From contig QEVK01000029.1 of assembly GCA_003577315.1 (NCBI GenBank), positions 1 to 36,854 on the forward strand: DNA of 36,854 bases. Direction: 5' to 3'. Each line of letters starts with the position of its first letter. The first letter of the stretch is position 1. This DNA is from Hyphomicrobiales bacterium. Its GTDB lineage: Bacteria > Pseudomonadota > Alphaproteobacteria > Rhizobiales > Rhizobiaceae. The translations under genes were made by a program, and so were the position numbers. This document shows, piece by piece, positions 28,055 through 35,604 of the stretch. Below the pieces are notes generated by a model that searched no databases, was not told the origin of the DNA, and saw only the letters and a list, made by a program, of their open reading frames with translations.

Positions 28055-29029
28055 TCAGGCGAGGCTCGCCCACCGGGCGGCGATTTCCCGCAGGATCGCA
28101 CCCGCCACCGGAACCGGCCACGAGTTGCCGACCAGCTGGTACTTCTCGAGGTCCGTCAAGGGCCGGCCCTGATACTCGATCCCGTCCAGCCAGTCGTCGG
28201 GAAAGCCCTGCGCCCGCAGGGCCTCGATCGGCGTCGGCCTCCTGACCACGAGGCCGTGGCCCGGAAACTCCTGCACGATCAGGAAATCCAGCTCATGCCC
28301 CTTCAGGCCGGCGCGGTTCATGCCCGAGCCGCTCGCCATCAGCGTGCCGAGCCGCGGCGGATGCAGGACAGAAGAGCCTCCAGCAGCGCCGGCGGCAGCC
28401 GATACCCGTACTTCACCGCCCTCCACAGCACGCCCGAGGCCGCCCGCGGCGTCAGCGAGTAGCGCATCAGGCGCGCATCCGGCTTCTCCGCGATGTCCGC
28501 AAAGGAACAGCCGCCTGCGCCGCTGGGCGACGACATCGCGGGCGTCGATGCAGCGATGACCAACCGCGTATCCGGCGTCACGAAGAGCGTTTCCGAACGC
28601 CCGGAACGGGCGGCCCTGCTGCACCGTTTCGAACGCCGGGACGTTCTCGACGAGGACGAACCGCGGCTCGACCTGCGCGACGATGTCGCAGAAGACGCGG
28701 GAAAGGTCCCGCCGGTCGGAGGAACCGCGCTGCCTTCCGGCAGGGGAGTAAGGCTGGCAGGGAATCCCTGCGACGAGGATGTCGATTCTTCCATGGTAAT
28801 CCTTCCAGTTGTTGACTGCGGTGATGTCGCGGAGGTTCGGAACGCCGGGGAACTTCTCGGCGAGGACCGCGCTGGCGACCGGGTCGAACTCGGCCACCGC
28901 CGCCACCTCGTGCGGGACACCCGCGTGCCGGAACGCCGCCACATCGCCGGCGATCCCCGTGCACAGGCTCAGCACCCGCATTCCCGCATGGTGCTGCTGA
29001 TGAGGGGTGTTATCCGTTGCTGCCGTCAT
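28055..29029 (-). CDS. DNA (cytosine-5) methyltransferase, orphan
   Basis: The enzyme transfers a methyl group from S-adenosylmethionine to cytosine C5 in a specific DNA site. Motifs are in the canonical order: SAM-binding LSLCTGIAGDVAAFRHAG (20-37), catalytic Cys91 in GIPCQPYSPAG, ENV at 128-130, QRRRRLF at 169-175, and the closing VGNSWPVPVAG. It has 324 residues with a compact target-recognition region (about 180-250). No restriction endonuclease gene is adjacent, so it probably protects the element from host restriction or has a regulatory role. ATG 29029 follows AAGGAG. Copy 3 of the 14-base motif is 55 bases upstream, overlapping the preceding gene's stop codon. Confidence 0.92.
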   Translation of the reverse strand: MTAATDNTPHQQHHAGMRVLSLCTGIAGDVAAFRHAGVPHEVAAVAEFDPVASAVLAEKFPGVPNLRDITAVNNWKDYHGRIDILVAGIPCQPYSPAGRQRGSSDRRDLSRVFCDIVAQVEPRFVLVENVPAFETVQQGRPFRAFGNALRDAGYAVGHRCIDARDVVAQRRRRLFLCGHRGEAGCAPDALLADAAGGLGRAVEGGEVRVSAAAGAAGGSSVLHPPRLGTLMASGSGMNRAGLKGHELDFLIVQEFPGHGLVVRRPTPIEALRAQGFPDDWLDGIEYQGRPLTDLEKYQLVGNSWPVPVAGAILREIAARWASLA

Positions 29030-29083
29030 TGCCGTCTCCTTGCTCTCTGCGACAGGAACAAGGCTGACATGGCCTCAAAAGCT

Positions 29084-29097
29084 TGCTGGCCTAACGA
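29084..29097 (-). promoter_or_regulatory. Shared 14-base motif, copy 3 (methyltransferase)
   Basis: Minus-strand TCGTTAGGCCAGCA, 55 bases before the methyltransferase start codon. The TAG inside it is the stop codon of the 441-residue gene upstream. Identical to the two other copies. Confidence 0.65.
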
Positions 29098-30416
29098 CCG
29101 GAAGGTCTTCTCAAGCTAATGTTTCTAATGGAGGAATTCAGTTTCCCGGCTTTCGCCGGCTTCTTGCCTTTCGAGGTCGGCTTCTTGCTCACGCCCTTGT
29201 TCGGCGGCGCTTTCGGGCCCTCCCTCAGAAAGACCCGCCAGGCGCGTACAAGTCGGGCTACGATCCCCGCCTGCGACAGACCCTTCATCATCGTCGGCAC
29301 GCCGGGAAGGGCATAAATGCCGCCCGTCGGGCGACGCACGCCCGCATCCGAGGTCCGGTAGTCGCCAAGTCGAAGCCGCGCCTCCAGTTCACGCCGCCAG
29401 TCGAGGAGCGGATAGAAGGCCCTCGCCTCCAGCCGCAGGATGCGCTGGATCACATGTTCCGGCCGAGGATAGGGATGAGTCGCCTCAAGCGCGAACTTGC
29501 GCTTTTCCACATACTTGACCGCCTCCCGCAGCGTGTTGATCTGGTGTCGGTAGGTTAGAATCGTCGACAACATGCCCGGATCGAATCGAAAGTCCTGCTC
29601 GTCGCTGTCATCGTCACACGTGATCAGTCCATCTATCCGCTTCACGCGCTGCCCGTTCTCCTGCGCCCCCTCGAAGACATAGATGATTACATGGTTGATG
29701 ATGTTTCGCGCGTACTTCATCTTCGAGGCGTGCATCGGCCCTTTCTCCAGCGGCCAGATCAGGTCGAGCACCCGGTTGATCAGTTTCCATTTCGGCGGCG
29801 CCTCGACATGGTCTGCCATCTTAAGATTGCGACCCGACGCACTATCGCCGACCTGGAGCGTGCGCTTCAGCAAGGTTTCCGCATGGGCGATCGCCTCTGT
29901 GAACAGTGCCGGCGATGCCTCTCCCAGCGCCTTGAGTTTTTCCCGACTGATCATAGCATCCGGTGCTTGCGCCCCTTCAAGCCCCGTCTCCATGCCGTCA
30001 GCCTTGAACAGCACCGGCGCGTTCTTCCTTGCGTGGACCGCAGCCATTTTCTTGAACGCGGCGACCTCAAGGTCCAGCCGTCCCGGCACATAGACATCCT
30101 GATAGTCTTCCACGCCATGGAGCTTGATGGAGGCCGTCGGATATTGTCCGCAGACTGCCGCCAATGCATCCCCATCAAGGCCAAAGCCACGCAGGCCGAT
30201 CGTCTCAGGATTGCCTTCCGTGACGCTCGCGATGCTTTTCAACACATTTCCGCGCGTCTGCGACGCCGCATAATCCCACTCAAGGATGAGATAGTCCATC
30301 GCGACGAACCGCAACTGCTCTGCCAGCGCCCGCGACGAGGTGCCAAATTCCTTCGCATCGCCCGCAATCGCCCCTTCAAGGTCAGAAAGTTTGCCCTTGA
30401 TCTCAGGTCTCGTCAT
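29091..30416 (-). CDS. Unrecognised protein of the mobile element (441 residues)
   Basis: I do not recognise this protein. It is soluble-looking, mixed alpha/beta, with no signal peptide or membrane helix. A central aspartate/glutamate-rich strand (RIDGLITCDDDSDEQDFRF) and a very basic C-terminal tail (KAPPNKGVSKKPTSKGKKP) are notable; the tail suggests nucleic-acid binding. ATG 30416 is chosen because it overlaps the upstream gene's stop by 14 bases, giving translational coupling; a longer form from 30479 would sit fully inside that gene. Its composition is less GC-rich than the relaxase region. It sits at the end of the element distal to the integrase, where cargo genes are usual. Confidence 0.65.
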   Translation of the reverse strand: MTRPEIKGKLSDLEGAIAGDAKEFGTSSRALAEQLRFVAMDYLILEWDYAASQTRGNVLKSIASVTEGNPETIGLRGFGLDGDALAAVCGQYPTASIKLHGVEDYQDVYVPGRLDLEVAAFKKMAAVHARKNAPVLFKADGMETGLEGAQAPDAMISREKLKALGEASPALFTEAIAHAETLLKRTLQVGDSASGRNLKMADHVEAPPKWKLINRVLDLIWPLEKGPMHASKMKYARNIINHVIIYVFEGAQENGQRVKRIDGLITCDDDSDEQDFRFDPGMLSTILTYRHQINTLREAVKYVEKRKFALEATHPYPRPEHVIQRILRLEARAFYPLLDWRRELEARLRLGDYRTSDAGVRRPTGGIYALPGVPTMMKGLSQAGIVARLVRAWRVFLREGPKAPPNKGVSKKPTSKGKKPAKAGKLNSSIRNISLRRPSGR

Positions 30417-30846
30417 TCTCAGTTCCCGTGTTCGATGGAACTCCGCGAAGCCGTGCCGCTCGCGCGATGGTTTGTGCAAGCGAGCCGTCGGCAGAGGGCA
30501 GGTCCGCCAGCGTGACGGGCGTGGCGATACGCCGTTCCGCTATGTTGTTGCCGGAAACGGATGGAGCAGCGGCTACCCGGATCGCGCCAGAGGTGTTTTT
30601 CGACGCCGCACGCGAGCAAAGCGCCCGTAGCACACCAGCACTCACAAGGCCGCCCGTGCGTGAGCGTAGGCCCTCGCTTGCCATCAACGTCGCAATCTGT
30701 TCCCAGCTTGCGCCCTCCGCGCGGAGCCCGGCGAAGAACCCAAGATGGTCGCAAACCACGCGTTGCAACGGCCGTGCGCCGAGCGGCCCGTTCACCGCCC
30801 TCGTCACACCGCCCGCTTCCTTGCGTATCGTCTTCAGATTCCTCAT
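30403..30846 (-). CDS. Small uncharacterised protein coupled to the 441-residue gene
   Basis: The 147-residue protein has a basic N-terminus (MRNLKTIRKEAGG), then a helical segment with the pattern FFAGLRAEGASWEQIATLMASEGL followed by SAGVLRALCSRA, which reads like a small helix-turn-helix or ribbon-helix DNA-binding unit. The C-terminal third is low in structure. ATG 30846 has no strong ribosome-binding site, and an upstream start is possible. It is the first gene of a coupled pair with the 441-residue gene. A DNA-binding accessory role is possible; the family is not recognised. Confidence 0.55.
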   Translation of the reverse strand: MRNLKTIRKEAGGVTRAVNGPLGARPLQRVVCDHLGFFAGLRAEGASWEQIATLMASEGLRSRTGGLVSAGVLRALCSRAASKNTSGAIRVAAAPSVSGNNIAERRIATPVTLADLPSADGSLAQTIARAARLRGVPSNTGTENDET

Positions 30847-30964
30847 CAAACAAGGCTGACGCCGATTCCCGTCGGCCACAACCCCGCATCGAGCGCCTTA
30901 CCTTACATTTCGTTGCAAACCGCTGCGGACCGTTTCAAATTGTTACATTCACACCTGTGCATCT
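30847..30964. other. AT-richer upstream region; probable distal end of the element
   Basis: This short stretch contains two similar AT-rich patches (around 30903-30915 and 30930-30950) upstream of the 147-residue gene and probably holds its promoter. The element's right junction is likely here or inside the IS110 remnant, but no copy of the tRNA 3' end was found to mark it. Confidence 0.3.
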
Positions 30965-31752
30965 GTGGATGACACCCGCCTGGCAGGAATTCTTACGACG
31001 TTACAGCAGTTGGTCGTTGCGGTCATCTGTCCGGCCTTTGATCGCGGCATCAATAACCGCATGGCCTTAATGGTGATCACGCGCTCGAGCTCGCGGATCC
31101 TCGCCTGCACGTCCGCGATCTGCATCAGGATCAGCGCGGCGCATTCCCGCGCCGGCTCTGGGAGGACCTCGCCGGAAGCGTCTTCGGCAAGGGCTTGCAA
31201 CTGCGCGAGACGCCAAACTCCTTGCGGCGCGACAAGTCCGAATTCGGCGAGTTGTCCCCGCAACGAGTTGACGAGCATCGTACGCTGGCGGACCAGAAGG
31301 TCGCGGGTCCGGTGCAACATCAGCACGGCCTGCTGCTCGGTGCTCTTGATCGGCACGAACCGCATTGTCGGTCGCGTCACGGCTTCGCAGATCGCCTCGG
31401 CGTCGACCTCGTCGTTTTTGCCACGCTTGTGTACGGCTTGACGTAAACCGCCGGCATCATGCGCACCTCATGACCCAGCTCGGTCAAATTGCCGGCCCCA
31501 ATGGTGCGCGGTTCCGCAGGCCTCCATACCGACCAGGCAAGCCGGAAGCTTTGCGAAGAACGGTTTCACCTGCGAGCGGCGGAGCTTTTTGCGGATAACA
31601 ACCTCGCCCGCGGCGTCTATGCCGTGAACCTGGAAAACGTGTTTGGCGAGATCGATGCCAATGATGGTAGGATGCATTGTGGATGACTCCCCTCGTGTTG
31701 CCTCGGCAACGATTGTGGCACACTTTGATGCCGGAGAGCGGATGTCATCCAC
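30965..31752 (-). mobile_element. IS110-family remnant bounded by 15-base inverted repeats
   Basis: GTGGATGACACCCGC (30965-30979) and the reverse complement of GTGGATGACATCCGC (31738-31752) form inverted ends with one mismatch. Between them lies a broken IS110 transposase gene. A third partial copy (GTGGATGAC) lies just before the transposase start at 31679-31687. At about 790 bases the copy is shorter than a normal IS110 element (1.1-1.5 kb) and has lost the C-terminal part of the transposase gene. Confidence 0.65.
31070..31677 (-). pseudogene. IS110-family transposase, frameshifted and truncated
   Basis: The DEDD-type N-terminus is clear (MHPTIIGIDLAKHVFQVHG, then VGMEACGTAHHWGR). The similarity then changes frame near 31500 (LTELGHEVRMMPAVYVKP) and again near 31440 (KRGKNDEVDAEAICEAVTRP), and continues in one frame through RFVPIKSTEQQAVLMLHRTRD to IRELERVIT. 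There it ends near 31070, before the Transposase_20 domain that holds the catalytic serine. The two frameshifts and missing C-terminus mean it cannot make an active transposase. Confidence 0.85.
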
Positions 31753-31803
31753 GCCATCATCATTGGATGCCGGGCGAGCCCCTCTGGGTAGACGATCCGA
31801 GGA

Positions 31804-32733
31804 TCAGAGCGCCTTTTCGAGTTCCGGAAGCACGGTGAACAGATCGCCGACGATGCCGTAATCGGCAACCTGGAAGATCGGCGCCTCCTCGTCCTTGTTG
31901 ATGGCGACGATGACCTTGGAATCCTTCATCCCGGCCAGGTGCTGGATGGCGCCCGAGATGCCGACCGCGATGTAGAGTTCCGGCGCTACCACCTTGCCGG
32001 TCTGGCCGACCTGCCAGTCGTTGGGGGCATAGCCCGCATCGACCGCCGCCCGGCTTGCACCCACGGCGGCACCCAGCTTGTCGGCAACCGACAGGATGAC
32101 CTCCTGGAACTTTTCCGAGGAGCCGAGCGCGCGCCCGCCGGAAATGATGATGCGAGCGGAAGTGAGTTCCGGGCGGTCGCTTTCCGAGAGCCGGTTCTCC
32201 ACGAAGCTGGAAAGAGCCGGATCCTGCGCCGCCTGCACCGTCTCGACCGGAGCCGAACCGCCTTCGGCCGCCGCCTGGAAGGAGGCCGTGCGCACGGTGA
32301 TCACCTTCTTGGCGTCGCTCGACTGTACGGTCTGGATGGCATTGCCGGCATAGATCGGCCGCCGATAAGTGTCGGGCGAGACGACCTCGATGATCTCCGA
32401 GACCTGCATCACATCGAGCAGGGCGGCGACGCGCGGCATGACGTTCTTGCCCATGGAGGTGGCTGGCGCGACGATCGCATCATAGGGGCCGGCGAGGCTG
32501 ACGATCAGGGCGGCCAGCGGCTCGGCCAGGCGCTCGGCAAGCGCGTCGGCCTCGGCCAGCAGCACCTTGCGCACGCCGGAAAGCTTTGCTGCCGCATCGG
32601 CAGCGGCTTTCGCGCCCTGGCCGGCGACCAGCACGTCGACATCGCCGCCGATCTGGCTTGCCGCCGTCAGCGCCTTGGCGGTCTGGTCGGACAGGGTTTC
32701 GTTGTCGTGTTCGGCGATCAGAAGAATTGCCAT
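31804..32733 (-). CDS. etfA: Electron transfer flavoprotein, alpha subunit
   Basis: Together with EtfB this protein forms a soluble FAD heterodimer that takes electrons from acyl-CoA and related dehydrogenases and passes them to ETF-quinone oxidoreductase. It has 309 residues, the normal length. The FAD-binding C-terminal domain is intact ([39 protein letters not shown], and [21 protein letters not shown]). It starts 22 bases after etfB and is co-transcribed with it. In Rhizobiales a 3-hydroxyacyl-CoA dehydrogenase gene often follows; here an IS110 remnant begins about 50 bases after the stop. Confidence 0.96.
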   Translation of the reverse strand: MAILLIAEHDNETLSDQTAKALTAASQIGGDVDVLVAGQGAKAAADAAAKLSGVRKVLLAEADALAERLAEPLAALIVSLAGPYDAIVAPATSMGKNVMPRVAALLDVMQVSEIIEVVSPDTYRRPIYAGNAIQTVQSSDAKKVITVRTASFQAAAEGGSAPVETVQAAQDPALSSFVENRLSESDRPELTSARIIISGGRALGSSEKFQEVILSVADKLGAAVGASRAAVDAGYAPNDWQVGQTGKVVAPELYIAVGISGAIQHLAGMKDSKVIVAINKDEEAPIFQVADYGIVGDLFTVLPELEKAL

Positions 32734-32755
32734 TTGCTTGTTCCTTTATCCGACC

Positions 32756-33505
32756 TTAGAGCACGCCGGCTTCGTTGCGCAGCTTGTCGACAAGCTCGGC
32801 GACGGTTTTCACCTTGACGCCCGCCTTGCGGCCGCCCGGCTCCTCGGTTTTCAGCACCGTCAGGCGCGGCTTGACCTCGACGCCGAAATCGGCCGCGCTC
32901 TTCTCGTCGAGCGGCTTCTTCTTGGCCTTCATGATGTTGGGCAGCGAGGCGTAGCGCGGCTGGTTGAGCCGCAGGTCGGTAGTGACGATCGTCGGCAGCT
33001 TCACCTCGATCACCTGCAGGCCGCCATCGACCTCGCGCGTCACCTTGGCCTTCTCGCCCTCGATCTCGATCTTGGAGGCGAAGGTCGCCTGGCTCCAGCC
33101 GAGCAGGGCCGACAGCATCTGCCCCGTCTGGTTGGCGTCGTCGTCGATCGCCTGCTTGCCCAGGATCACCAGGCCAGGCTGTTCGGCATCGACCACGCCC
33201 TTGAGGATCTTGGCGACCGAAAGCGGCTCGACCGTCTCATCGACCTTGACCAGGATGCCGCGGTCGGCGCCCATGGCGAGCGCGGTGCGGATCGTCTCCT
33301 GCGCCTGGGCCGGGCCGACCGAAACGGCGATGATCTCCTCGACCTTGCCGGCTTCCCTGAGCCGGATCGCTTCCTCGACCGCGATCTCGTCGAACGGGTT
33401 CATCGACATCTTCACATTGGCGAGCTCGACGCCCGAACCGTCGCCCTTGACGCGGATCTTGACGTTGAAATCAACGACCCGCTTGACCGGAACAAGCACC
33501 TTCAT
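32756..33505 (-). CDS. etfB: Electron transfer flavoprotein, beta subunit
   Basis: This is the AMP-binding beta subunit of ETF. It has 249 residues, starting [20 protein letters not shown], with [16 protein letters not shown] and the nucleotide-binding [26 protein letters not shown]. It also carries the ETF-beta signature-like region [33 protein letters not shown] in outline. ATG 33505 follows AAGGAGG at seven bases; a TTG six bases further upstream is less likely. It is the first gene of the etfBA pair. The 160-base AT-rich gap upstream (33506-33668) probably holds its own promoter, so it need not depend on the lyase operon behind it. Confidence 0.96.
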   Translation of the reverse strand: MKVLVPVKRVVDFNVKIRVKGDGSGVELANVKMSMNPFDEIAVEEAIRLREAGKVEEIIAVSVGPAQAQETIRTALAMGADRGILVKVDETVEPLSVAKILKGVVDAEQPGLVILGKQAIDDDANQTGQMLSALLGWSQATFASKIEIEGEKAKVTREVDGGLQVIEVKLPTIVTTDLRLNQPRYASLPNIMKAKKKPLDEKSAADFGVEVKPRLTVLKTEEPGGRKAGVKVKTVAELVDKLRNEAGVL

Positions 33506-33668
33506 GCGCAAACCTCCTTCAATAGTATGCTTCTAAAGTAAAATGTTGCCGTCAGAGATATGCAAAAATACTTAACTTCATCAACTTGGAAGAAGCCGAT
33601 TTTCTACTCTATACGACAATAGATATGTTGGATTTTTGCAGCTGCCAGCCGCATGATCCTGGAAGATC
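33506..33668 (-). promoter_or_regulatory. AT-rich region upstream of etfB
   Basis: This gap is far more AT-rich than its surroundings and lies directly upstream of the etfB ribosome-binding site, as expected for a promoter. It contains several A/T-rich hexamers, but I could not settle on one -35/-10 pair. It also separates the higher-GC etf genes from the lower-GC lyase operon. Confidence 0.35.
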
Positions 33669-34529
33669 CTAGACATGCGCGAGAACCCTGCGCGCTATTT
33701 CAAGATGGAGGCGTTCGACCATCTTCCCGCCTACGGAGATGACGCCAGCTCCAGCGTTTACCGGATCCTCGAACGCCTCGATAACCGCGCGAGCCTCGCG
33801 GATAGCGTCTTCGCTCGGCGAAAAGGTGGCGTTAGCGGGCGCAATCTGGTTGGGATGAATGAGTGACTTTCCGTCAAAGCCGAGCTTGGCGCCCGAAGCG
33901 CATTCGTGTTCGAATCCCTCTTCGTCACGAAAGTCGTTGAATACACCATCCAGGGAGTCCAACCGGAAAGCCTTGGCGTGAATCACGATTGCCGCTAGCC
34001 AGTGTTCGATCGTCGCCCGGGCGCTACCAAGCGGTAAGCCTGCTTCCTTCGCGATATCATTGCTGCCGGCAACGAGGCAGCGAAGCCCAATTTCCGGCTT
34101 CGAGCCCCGCTGGCAGATCTCGCGTAGATTGACAATCCCCATCGGCGTCTCGATCATCGCCCAGAGGCGAATCGGCTCGCGCGCCGCCTGTGCATCTAGC
34201 GCTTGCCTCACGGCCGCCAGCGTCTTGGACGCCTCGACCTTTGGAACAAGGACAGCGTCTGGCTTGCACACGGCGGCCACCGCGATGTCTTCGGCATCCG
34301 GAACGCCGCCAACAGCGTTAATGCGGATAATGCGCTCCTGATCCGCGCGTTGGGCTGACGCGTGAAAAAGGTCACGTAAATTTTGTCGGGCGGCAGGACG
34401 GACTTCCGCCGCCACGGCATCTTCGAGATCGAAGATGACCGCATCGCATTGCAAAGCCGCCGTCTTGGCCATGGCTTTCGTGTTGGAGGCCGGAACGTAG
34501 AGGACCGATCGACGGCGGGAGAAATTCAT
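33669..34529 (-). CDS. CitE-like acyl-CoA lyase (HpcH/HpaI aldolase family), second copy
   Basis: This TIM-barrel, Mg-dependent C-C lyase/aldolase family includes citrate lyase beta, (S)-citramalyl-CoA lyase and malyl-CoA lyases. Motifs are RRRSVLYVPASN, VIFDLEDAV, RINAVGG, AMIETPMGIVNL (metal-binding Glu), LVAGSNDIAKEAG (metal-binding Asp region) and GKSLIHPNQI. It has 286 residues with ATG 34529; an open frame continues upstream into the hydratase gene but adds no family similarity. The stop of the hydratase gene lies only eight bases before this start, so they are co-transcribed. The short form and IETP motif favour a CitE/citramalyl-CoA-lyase-like activity; the substrate is inferred, not shown. 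GC content is lower than in the housekeeping core. Confidence 0.85.
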   Translation of the reverse strand: MNFSRRRSVLYVPASNTKAMAKTAALQCDAVIFDLEDAVAAEVRPAARQNLRDLFHASAQRADQERIIRINAVGGVPDAEDIAVAAVCKPDAVLVPKVEASKTLAAVRQALDAQAAREPIRLWAMIETPMGIVNLREICQRGSKPEIGLRCLVAGSNDIAKEAGLPLGSARATIEHWLAAIVIHAKAFRLDSLDGVFNDFRDEEGFEHECASGAKLGFDGKSLIHPNQIAPANATFSPSEDAIREARAVIEAFEDPVNAGAGVISVGGKMVERLHLEIARRVLAHV

Positions 34530-34536
34530 AATGAGT

Positions 34537-35604
34537 CTACTCGTAACTAGCATGCCGCGCCGGCAGGAGGGCCCAATAGTCGAGTTCCAGCAAGATGACT
34601 GCGGCGTCATCGCCGTCACTCTCGAGAACTTGCATGAAGGGCACATCCTTCGTCACGGTCGTCCGGATACGCAGCGCACCCAAATCCGTCCGGCCAGCCA
34701 CTGGCTGCCTGTCGACTATCTCGGACCAGCAGTAGATGGTGTCACCGGCAGTGGCCGCATTGACGTGGCGGCCGCCATTGATCGCTGCGACAAAAGCCGC
34801 ATTGCCGAGGCCATTGAATGAAAGCGACCGGGCTAGCGACATGATATGACCCCCGTAGACGATGCGCCGACCGAAGCGGCTCTCTCGCTGCAGCCGCTCG
34901 TCGAAATGGCCTTTGGCGGTGTTCTGGTAGAGCCTTGTCGCGATCTGATGTTCCGCCTCCTCGATCGTCATCCCATCGACGTGATCGATCTTCTCGCCCA
35001 CCCTATAGTCTTCGAAAGCATGAGGGCTGCCGGCCAGATCCCAGTTGTAGCCACAAAGGTCGATGCTGTCGTCGATTAACAGTGAATCAGCCGAAACGAT
35101 CCTCGGAAGCTCTGGGACACTCGCAACGGCGCTAGGGGAGGCAATGTCACGCTTCGCAACCATCACCCATCTAACGAAGGTTAGAACTGGCCTGCCATTG
35201 CGATCGTAGCCAGTCGATCGGACATAGACGATGCCGGTCTTCCGGTTCGCGTTCTCGCGCAGGCCGATCACCCTGGAGCGCGCGGTAACACTCTCACCCG
35301 GATAGACTTGTCCGAGGAACCGGCAATCGGCATAGCCAAGATTGGCGATCGCGTTCAGCGAAATGTCGGGTACGGTCTTGCCGAAGACAATGTGGAAAAG
35401 CAGCAGATTGTCAACCGGCGCACATGGCAGCCCGACAGAGGTTGCAAACGCGTCCGACGACTGGATGGGGAAGCGCATGCCGTACAATGCCGAATACAAA
35501 GCGGTATCACCTGTGCTTACGGTTCGCGGCACGGCGTGGACGAACTCTTGGTCGAGGCGGAAGTCCTCGAAAAAATTCCCGTGACTGGATTTAGCCGGGG
35601 ACAT
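34537..35604 (-). CDS. Double-hotdog MaoC-type acyl-CoA hydratase (mesaconyl-CoA hydratase-like)
   Basis: This 355-residue protein has two tandem MaoC-like hotdog domains: about 10-160 (FFEDFRLDQEFVH to FVRWVMVAKRD) and 190-345 (HAFEDYRVGEKIDH to LLELDYWALLP). The second carries QNTAKGHFDE followed by GRRIVYGGHIMSLARSLSFNG, in the place of the hydratase active-site helix. Length and layout match mesaconyl-CoA (beta-methylmalyl-CoA) hydratases and mesaconyl-C4-CoA hydratases. These interconvert unsaturated and hydroxylated C5 dicarboxyl-CoA esters. ATG 35604 overlaps the upstream lyase stop (TGATG). It lies between two CitE-like lyases, which would cleave its product, so the set reads as one short pathway. 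Confidence 0.85.
   Translation of the reverse strand: MSPAKSSHGNFFEDFRLDQEFVHAVPRTVSTGDTALYSALYGMRFPIQSSDAFATSVGLPCAPVDNLLLFHIVFGKTVPDISLNAIANLGYADCRFLGQVYPGESVTARSRVIGLRENANRKTGIVYVRSTGYDRNGRPVLTFVRWVMVAKRDIASPSAVASVPELPRIVSADSLLIDDSIDLCGYNWDLAGSPHAFEDYRVGEKIDHVDGMTIEEAEHQIATRLYQNTAKGHFDERLQRESRFGRRIVYGGHIMSLARSLSFNGLGNAAFVAAINGGRHVNAATAGDTIYCWSEIVDRQPVAGRTDLGALRIRTTVTKDVPFMQVLESDGDDAAVILLELDYWALLPARHASYE

Noticed and set aside
28055..29029. Restriction-modification system
   Set aside because: No endonuclease-like gene or nuclease motif is evident beside the methyltransferase. The neighbouring 441-residue protein shows no recognisable nuclease motif.
19828..30964. Full self-transmissible integrative conjugative element
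   Set aside because: No VirB/TrbB-type ATPases, pilin or channel genes are present in the region; only relaxase and coupling functions are seen.
19800..31000. Direct repeat of the tRNA-Glu 3' end marking the far junction of the element
   Set aside because: I looked for the T-arm and acceptor sequence downstream to the IS110 remnant and beyond and found no copy. Serine recombinases leave only very short core duplications, so the junction remains undefined.
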